This document shows positions 8,094 through 12,300 of a DNA stretch of 12,300 bases, piece by piece. Source of the DNA: an uncultured Clostridia bacterium (GTDB taxonomy: Bacteria > Bacillota > Clostridia > TANB77 > CAG-508). The notes under the pieces were generated by a model that did no database searches, was not told where the DNA came from, and saw only the letters and a list, made by a program, of their open reading frames with translations. Location: positions 1-12,300 of the forward strand of contig CANRFX010000030.1 in the NCBI GenBank assembly GCA_947629995.1. The letters run 5' to 3'. The translations under genes were made by a program, and so were the position numbers. Each line of letters begins with the position of its first letter. The stretch's first letter is position 1.

Positions 8094-9449
8094 ATGGCTT
8101 TTGAAGGATTATCTTCTAGATTACAAGAAATAACAAGAAGAATCAAAGGAAAAGCAAGAATAACAGAATCTGATTTAAAAGAAATGTTAAGAGAAGTAAA
8201 ACTTGCACTTTTAGAAGCAGATGTTAACTACAAGATTGTAAAAGAATTCATATCAACTATTAACGAAAAAGCATTAGGGCAAGATGTATTAAAATCTCTA
8301 ACACCAGGGCAACAAGTTATTAAAATTGTAAAAGACGAATTAGTTGAATTACTTCGGAGGAACAGAAAGCAAAATTAATTTCACGTCTAATCCACCAACA
8401 GTAATCATGTTAGTTGGATTGCAAGGTTCTGGTAAAACAACAACAGCACGGAAAACTTGCAAATTTACTTAGAAAGCAAGGAAAAAAGCCATTATTAGTA
8501 GCTTGCGATGTATATAGACCAGCCGCAATTAAACAATTACAGGTAGTTGGAAAACAACTTAACATACCAGTTTTTAGCAATGAAACTTCAAAAGATGTAG
8601 TTAAAATAGCAAGGCAGGCAAAAGAAACAGCAATATCCAAACTAAATGATGTTATCATCTTAGACACAGCAGGAAGGCTTCACATAGATGAAGAACTAAT
8701 GAAAGAATTAGAAAATTTAAAGATATCAGTAAAACCACATGAAATACTATTAGTAGTAGACTCTATGACAGGTCAAGATGCTGTAAATGTGGCAGAAAAA
8801 TTTGAACAAACATTAGGAATAGACGGAGTTATTTTAACTAAACTAGATGGTGATACCAGAGGTGGTGCAGCCTTATCAGTAAAAAAAGTAACAGGAAAGC
8901 CAATTAAATTTGCAGCTACAGGAGAGAAATTAAGTGATATCGAAATTTTCCATCCAGATCGAATGACTCGGAAGAATTTTAGGAATGGGAGATATTTTAT
9001 CTGTTATTGAAAAAGCAGAAGAGACATTTGATATGGAAGAAGCAGAAAGGTTAGAAAAGCAATTAAAGAAAAAAGAATTAGATTTAGATGATTATTTAGC
9101 ACAACTTCGTCAAGTCAAAAAAATGGGTTCATTTTCTTCACTTTTAAAAATGATTCCAGGAATGAACAAAATCAAAGATTTAAAAGTTGATGATAAAGAA
9201 TTTGTAAAAATAGAAGCAATTATATGTTCTATGACAAAGCAAGAAAAAAGAAATACAAAGCTTTTAAATGCAAGTCGTAGGCAACGTATTGCAAAAGGTA
9301 GTGGAACAAGTGTGCAAGATATAAATAAATTCATTAAATCATTTGAAATGACACAAAAAATGATGAAGCAAATGCAAAATAATAAAGGTGGAATGAAAAA
9401 ACTTTTAAATGATATAGATGAAAACACCTTAAAGAACTTTAAAATTTAA
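8094..9449 (+). CDS. ffh: Signal recognition particle GTPase (three CGGA quadruplets)
   Basis: Ffh (SRP54) binds signal sequences and 4.5S RNA and delivers ribosomes to FtsY at the membrane. ATG 8094 follows AAGGAAGTG. Triplet reading breaks the gene into four pieces with stops at 8376, 8470 and 9008. Reading CGGA as Gly at residues 88, 119 and 292 restores 450 residues, close to the usual 445-450. N domain: 1-87, starting MAFEGLSSRLQEITRRIKGK. G domain: P-loop GLQGSGKTTTA-G-KLANLL (108-125, Gly119 is the second quadruplet), DVYRPAAIKQL, DTAGR (190-194), TKLDGD (248-253). The G domain ends FHPDRMT-G-RILGMGD (Gly292). M domain: about 300-450, with SRRQRIAKGSG for RNA binding and a Met-rich end. 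No other reading yields an intact SRP54, an essential protein, so the three shifts must be resolved in the cell if the sequence is correct. Confidence 0.96.
8355..8358 (+). other. CGGA quadruplet read as Gly88 of Ffh
   Basis: Context CTT-CGGA-GGA. Triplet reading stops at TAA 8376. Four-base reading gives LVELL-G-GTESKINF; SRP54 proteins have 'ELMGG' here. Confidence 0.9.
8449..8452 (+). other. CGGA quadruplet read as Gly119 of Ffh
   Basis: Context GCA-CGGA-AAA. Triplet reading stops at TAG 8470. Four-base reading gives GKTTTA-G-KLANLL. This Gly, just after the P-loop, is nearly invariant in SRP GTPases, which makes this the most telling of the six sites. Confidence 0.93.
8969..8972 (+). other. 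CGGA quadruplet read as Gly292 of Ffh
   Basis: Context ACT-CGGA-AGA. Triplet reading stops at TGA 9008. Four-base reading gives HPDRMT-G-RILGMGD; the family has Ser or Gly at this place (RMASRILGMGD or RMAGRILGMGD). Confidence 0.9.
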
Positions 9450-9507
9450 ATCATGTTATTAAATTTTTAAATTTATAAATAAAAAGTAAAATTCGGAGGT
9501 GAAGAAA

Positions 9508-9738
9508 ATGGTAAAAATTAGATTACAAAGACAAGGAAAGAAAAAAGCTCCTTTTTATCATATTGTAGTAGCAGATTCAAGAAGCCCAAGAGATGGTAAA
9601 ATAATTGAGCAATTAGGAACTTATGATCCAATGACAGACCCTGCAACAATAGTATTAGACAAAGAAAAAGTAGAAAAATGGATAAAAAATGGTGCAAAGC
9701 CAACAGACACAGTAAAAGCATTAATTGAAAAAGCATAA
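9508..9738 (+). CDS. rpsP: 30S ribosomal protein S16
   Basis: A 76-residue protein starting MVKIRLQRQGKKKAPFYHIV and continuing through ADSRSPRDG and LGTYDPM, the S16 signature. ATG 9508 has GGAGGTG at 9495-9501; a GTG at 9499 overlaps the SD and is rejected. S16 binds 16S rRNA during 30S assembly. It is the first ribosomal gene after ffh, and khpA follows 44 bases later. It contains no CGG codon and no frameshift. The SD itself contains CGGA (9494-9497), which is non-coding. Confidence 0.98.
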   Translation: MVKIRLQRQGKKKAPFYHIVVADSRSPRDGKIIEQLGTYDPMTDPATIVLDKEKVEKWIKNGAKPTDTVKALIEKA

Positions 9739-9782
9739 TAAAAGAACCAACATTAGCATTGTGAATGGATGGAGGAACAAAA

Positions 9783-10013
9783 ATGAAAGATATCTTAGAG
9801 ACAATTATTCTAAATTTAGTAGAAGACAAAGAAGCAGTTGAAATCAAAGAAATAGAACAAGAAAAATCTACTGTTTTTGAAGTTAAAGTTGCAGAAGGAG
9901 AAATGGGAAAAATAATAGGAAAACAAGGCAGACTTGCTAAATCTATTAGAAATCTTATGAGAGCAATGGCAACGAAGGAACAAAAAAGAGTTTCAGTTGA
10001 ATTTATTGGATAA
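9783..10013 (+). CDS. khpA: KH-domain RNA-binding protein KhpA
   Basis: A 76-residue single KH-domain protein (formerly YlqC). The GxxG RNA-binding loop is GKQG within MGKIIGKQGRLAKSIRNLM (about 41-59). ATG 9783 has GGAGG at 9771-9775; an upstream in-frame start at 9765 would include the SD. KhpA usually partners with KhpB/Jag in RNA binding and cell-elongation control in Bacillota. Its position between rpsP and rimM is standard. The stop TAA is 3 bases before the rimM ribosome binding site. Confidence 0.95.
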   Translation: MKDILETIILNLVEDKEAVEIKEIEQEKSTVFEVKVAEGEMGKIIGKQGRLAKSIRNLMRAMATKEQKRVSVEFIG

Positions 10014-10028
10014 TTGGAGTTAAAAAAT

Positions 10029-10535
10029 ATGACAAAGTATCTTGAAATTGGTCAAATTGTTAATACATTTGGAATAAAAGGAATGGTAAAAGTAAATCCT
10101 TTCACAGATGATATTAAAAGGTTTGACAAATTAGAAACTATTTATATTCAAAACAAAGAAAGTAAAAAAGAATATCAAATTGAAGAAGTAAAATATCAAA
10201 AAAACACAGTTTTACTTAAATTAAAAGGAATTGATACAATAGAACAAGCAGAAGAACTTCGTCAAAATTATTTATTAATTGATAGAGAAAAAGAAGAACC
10301 TTTAGAAGAAGGAGTTTATTACATAGTAGATTTAATTGGATTAGAGGTTTATACAGATGAAGGAAAATTGCTTGGAAAAGTAGATGATATTTTTAATACT
10401 GGAAGTAATGATATATATGTAGTTAAAAATGAATTAGGTAAACAAATTCTTTTACCTGGGATACCAGAAGTTTTAAAAGAAATAAATTTAGAAGAAAAAA
10501 GAATAACAGTTCATCTAATTCCAGGACTTCTATAA
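10029..10535 (+). CDS. rimM: 16S rRNA processing protein RimM
   Basis: A 168-residue 30S maturation factor that binds S19 and helps 16S processing. The N-terminal RimM domain starts with YLEIGQIVNTFGIKGMVKV and carries the family phrase TFGIKG. The C-terminal PRC-barrel domain begins near residue 95 with YYIVDLIGLEVYTDEGKLLG and ends with QILLPGIPEVLKEI. ATG 10029 follows GGAG (10016-10019). It is coupled to trmD, which starts 15 bases after the stop. It contains no CGG codon. Confidence 0.97.
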   Translation: MTKYLEIGQIVNTFGIKGMVKVNPFTDDIKRFDKLETIYIQNKESKKEYQIEEVKYQKNTVLLKLKGIDTIEQAEELRQNYLLIDREKEEPLEEGVYYIVDLIGLEVYTDEGKLLGKVDDIFNTGSNDIYVVKNELGKQILLPGIPEVLKEINLEEKRITVHLIPGLL

Positions 10536-10550
10536 AATATGGAGGATAAA

Positions 10551-11211
10551 ATGAAATTTGATGTTTTGACTCTATTTCCAGATATGTTTGAGCCATTAAA
10601 ACAAAGTATTTTGGGAAGAGCAATGAAAGAAAATCTAATAAAAATTAATTTAACAAATATTAGAGATTTTTCAAAAAATAAACATAAAAAAGTAGATGAC
10701 ACTCCATATGGTGGTGGAGCAGGAATGATTATGAGATCAGATGTGGTTTATGATGCTTATCAATCAGTAAAAGATGATCAAGCAAAAGTCATTTTTATGT
10801 CACCACAAGGAAAAACATTAAACCAAAAAATGGTCGAAAATTTAAGTAAAGAATCTCATCTTATCATACTTTGTGGTCATTATGAAGGGATTGATCAAAG
10901 AGTTTTAGACAAGATAGTAGATGAAGAAATTTCTATAGGAGATTATGTATTAACAGGTGGAGAAATTCCAGCAATGGTCTTAATTGATAGTGTAAGTAGA
11001 TATATAGAAGGAGTATTAAAGAAAGATTCTATTTGTGAAGAAAGTTTTAGTAATCGGACTTTTAGAATATCCACAATATACAAGACCAGAAATATTTGAA
11101 GGAGAGCCTGTACCAGAAGTATTATTGTCTGGGCACCATAAGAAAATAGAACAATGGCGAAATGAAAAATCCTTAGAAATAACAAAAAAGAAAAGACCAG
11201 ATTTATTATAG
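10551..11211 (+). CDS. trmD: tRNA (guanine37-N1)-methyltransferase (one CGGA quadruplet)
   Basis: TrmD makes m1G37 in tRNAs with G36-G37 and so protects the reading frame against +1 slips. ATG 10551 has GGAGG at 10541-10545. Triplet reading ends at TGA 11097 in an unrelated tail; reading CGGA (11055-11058) as Gly169 continues to TAG 11209-11211, for 219 residues, slightly short of the usual 230-250 because the C-terminus ends right after KRPDLL. SPOUT-fold signatures: FDVLTLFPDMF at the start, PYGGGAGM (52-59), LCGHYEGIDQRV (108-118), ISIGDYVLTGGE (127-138), then EESFSN-G-LLEYPQYTRP and VLLSGHHKKIEQWR. All family motifs are present only in the four-base reading. It follows rimM and precedes rplS, the standard order. 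Confidence 0.96.
11055..11058 (+). other. CGGA quadruplet read as Gly169 of TrmD
   Basis: Context AAT-CGGA-CTT. Triplet reading leaves the family at this point and stops at 11097. Four-base reading gives EESFSN-G-LLEYPQYTRP, with the family's conserved 'SFxxGLLE/D' Gly. Confidence 0.92.
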
Positions 11212-11265
11212 AAAAACAATTAAAATATGAATTTTAGAAAAATAAAAGAAGGAGGTAATTCTAAA

Positions 11266-11883
11266 ATGGATATTATAAAATCTATTGAGCATGAACAATT
11301 GAAAAATAAAATGCCAGAATTAAAAGTTGGTAACACAGTTAGAGTACATGTAAAGATAAAAGAAGGAAATAAGGAAAGAATCCAAGTTTTTGAAGGAATT
11401 ATTATTAAAGTACAAGGTGGAGGAGTAAATCAAACATTTACAGTAAGAAAAATTTCTTATGGTGTAGGTGTAGAAAAAACATTTCTAATTCATTCTCCAT
11501 TAGTTGAAAAAGTAGAATTAGTAAGAGTAGGTAAAGCAAGAAGAGCAAGACTTTTCTATTTAAGAGATAGAATTGGTAAAGCTGCTAAAACAAAGGAACA
11601 AATCGGAGCAAGAATTGAGAATAGAGAAATTACTATTAAAGAAGATTTAGTTGAAGAACAAGTTCCTGAATCAGAAAATAAAGAAGCAGAAAAAGTAGAA
11701 GAAGTAAAAGAAGAAGTAGCAGTTAACAAAGAAGAAACTACTACAGAAGAAGTTAAAGCAGAATCTGCACCAGAAGAAGCTCCAAGTGTTGAAACAGAAA
11801 ATGTTACAGTTCAAGAAACATTAGATACTGTAAAAGAAGAAAAAGTAGAAGATGTAAAAGAAGAACCAGTAGCAAAAGAATAA
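11266..11883 (+). CDS. rplS: 50S ribosomal protein L19 with long acidic tail
   Basis: A 205-residue protein. Residues 1-115 are ordinary L19 (PELKVGNTVRVHVKIKEG, RIQVFEGIIIKVQGGGVNQT, GVGVEKTFLIHSP, GKARRARLFYLRDRIGKAAK), which sits at the 30S-50S interface. Residues from about 127 to 205 form a Glu/Val/Lys-rich, low-complexity acidic tail, roughly 80 residues beyond the usual 115. ATG 11266 has AAGGAGGT at 11249-11256. The tail has no stop or frameshift and its codon use matches the rest, so it seems genuine. It contains ATC-GGA (11602-11607), a normal in-frame GGA preceded by C. Last gene of the operon. Confidence 0.97.
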   Translation: MDIIKSIEHEQLKNKMPELKVGNTVRVHVKIKEGNKERIQVFEGIIIKVQGGGVNQTFTVRKISYGVGVEKTFLIHSPLVEKVELVRVGKARRARLFYLRDRIGKAAKTKEQIGARIENREITIKEDLVEEQVPESENKEAEKVEEVKEEVAVNKEETTTEEVKAESAPEEAPSVETENVTVQETLDTVKEEKVEDVKEEPVAKE

Positions 11884-11892
11884 AAACTAAAA

Positions 11893-11935
11893 AATTGTCA
11901 AGAGGTGTCAAGAGGGACGGAGCTTTTTGACAATT
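11893..11935 (+). repeat. REP-like palindrome after rplS
   Basis: AATTGTCA...TGACAATT encloses AGAGGGACGGAGCTTTT. It shares the GGGACGGAGC core with the copies at 7101-7187 and 7538-7568. The stem followed by A-rich rather than T-rich sequence makes it a poor terminator, but it may end or protect the rplS message. Confidence 0.7.
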
Positions 11936-11955
11936 GAAAAAATGAAAAAAATAAC

Positions 11956-11985
11956 TTGACAATGAAAGCAAAAATATGCTATTAT
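11956..11985 (+). promoter_or_regulatory. Promoter of tRNA-Leu
   Basis: TTGACA (11956-11961), an 18-base spacer and TATTAT (11980-11985), about 20 bases before the mature tRNA. A perfect 10-bp inverted repeat, CTTGACAATG (11955-11964) and CATTGTCAAG (11989-11998), spans the core promoter. Confidence 0.65.
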
Positions 11986-12005
11986 ATACATTGTCAAGTA
12001 AATAT

Positions 12006-12089
12006 GCGGATGTGGCGGAATTGGTAGACGCGCTGGTCTTAGGAACCAGTGCCAACGGCGTGGGGGTTCGAGTCCCTTCATCCGCACCA
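12006..12089 (+). tRNA. tRNA-Leu (anticodon UAG)
   Basis: Acceptor GCGGATG (12006-12012) pairs with CATCCGC (12079-12085), then A73 and encoded CCA (12087-12089). Anticodon stem CTGGT/ACCAG surrounds loop CTTAGGA with anticodon TAG at 12040-12042. The long variable arm GTGCCAACGGCGTG is typical of class II Leu tRNA, and the T loop is GTTCGAGTC. It decodes CUA and other CUN codons. G37 follows G36 here, so it is a normal TrmD substrate. Confidence 0.97.
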
Positions 12090-12096
12090 TACATAA

Positions 12097-12145
12097 AAAC
12101 CCATATGAGTATTGAGATATCAATATTTTGCACGGGTTTATTTTT
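12097..12145 (+). terminator. Terminator after tRNA-Leu
   Basis: AAACCC (12097-12102) pairs with GGGTTT (12134-12139), with an inner AGTATTGA/TCAATATT hairpin (12108-12127), then ATTTTT. It suggests that tRNA-Leu and the tRNA at 12228 are transcribed separately. Confidence 0.6.
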
Positions 12146-12150
12146 ATAAA

Positions 12151-12170
12151 AGGGTGCAATAGGGGTGCAG
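12151..12170 (+). repeat. Short direct repeat GGGTGCA
   Basis: AGGGTGCA (12151-12158) is repeated as GGGGTGCA (12162-12169) just downstream of tRNA-Leu. Such short repeats near a tRNA 3' end can mark integrase sites, but no integrase is visible. Confidence 0.3.
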
Positions 12171-12190
12171 TAGCATTTTTTAGCCTATGT

Positions 12191-12219
12191 TCTGAATATA
12201 AGTTTCATACTTTTAAAAT
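12191..12219 (+). promoter_or_regulatory. Possible weak promoter of the quadruplet tRNA-Gly
   Basis: TAAAAT (12214-12219) is a reasonable -10 placed about 8 bases before the tRNA's first base. The matching -35 position holds TCTGAA (12191-12196), which is weak. Transcription would start nearly at the tRNA 5' end. Confidence 0.3.
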
Positions 12220-12227
12220 AAATATAT

Positions 12228-12300
<73 letters not shown>

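Noticed and set aside
3753..11058. Sequencing or assembly indels as the cause of the six shifts
   Set aside because: The sites are not homopolymers, the same tetranucleotide in other phases shows no error, and a matching UCCG tRNA is present. A modification-linked basecalling error cannot be fully excluded without reads.
3753..11058. Simple reassignment of CGG to another amino acid
   Set aside because: A triplet reassignment would not restore the frame; one extra base must be consumed at each site.
3582..11211. Broken pheS, pheT, ffh and trmD as pseudogenes or split genes
   Set aside because: All are essential, all family motifs are intact in the combined frame, and every break is the same CGGA in the same phase. 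Random decay would not give this.
11804..12159. Minus-strand frames over tRNA-Leu
   Set aside because: They are translations of the tRNA complement and the rplS tail, a common annotation artefact ('GLEPPRRW').

Overview
The window is about 70% A+T and looks like a chromosomal segment of a low-GC Bacillota, most likely a gut-type Clostridia. The reasons are a T-box leader in front of pheS, the gene order ylxM-ffh-rpsP-khpA-rimM-trmD-rplS, a Clostridia-style pilin signal (G|ITLIALVITII), an LPXTG-anchored protein, AAGGAGG-type ribosome binding sites and AGA-dominated arginine codons.

Layout: (1) 1-255 holds the end of an MNT-type nucleotidyltransferase and a truncated HEPN partner, remains of a HEPN/MNT toxin-antitoxin pair. 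(2) 468-3290 holds a pilin-like secreted protein (+) and a convergent sortase-anchored von Willebrand A protein (-), separated by a bidirectional terminator. (3) 3262-7100 is the phenylalanyl-tRNA synthetase operon pheS-pheT with its T-box leader. (4) 7101-7568 holds REP-like palindromes and a 43-residue one-helix membrane protein. (5) 7601-11883 is the signal recognition particle / ribosome maturation operon. (6) 11893-12300 holds another palindrome, tRNA-Leu(UAG) with promoter and terminator, and a glycine tRNA at the very end.

The main result is a systematic departure from triplet decoding. Four essential genes (pheS, pheT, ffh, trmD) look broken by +1 frameshifts, six in all. Every one is at the tetranucleotide CGGA whose CGG lies in the reading frame, and each time reading all four bases as ONE glycine restores the frame at a position where glycine fits the family (Ffh TTTAGKLA, for example). 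The restored lengths (339, 800, 450 and 219 aa) are close to those expected. CGG is never used as an ordinary in-frame codon anywhere in the window. CGGA also occurs in other frames inside genes, and there no shift is needed.

The last 73 bases encode a tRNA-Gly whose anticodon loop is C-U-U-C-C-G-A. Positions 34-37 read UCCG, the exact complement of CGGA, with G37 where tRNA-Gly(UCC) normally has A37. I infer that this organism has freed CGG and decodes CGGA as a four-base glycine codon with this tRNA. The tRNA is encoded about 1 kb beyond the last such site and may serve genes genome-wide. TrmD, the methyltransferase that guards against +1 frameshifts by modifying G37, is itself encoded with one of these quadruplets.

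The frameshift pattern, frame assignments and tRNA sequence are read directly from the DNA. The quadruplet mechanism is an inference that proteomics and tRNA sequencing could settle.
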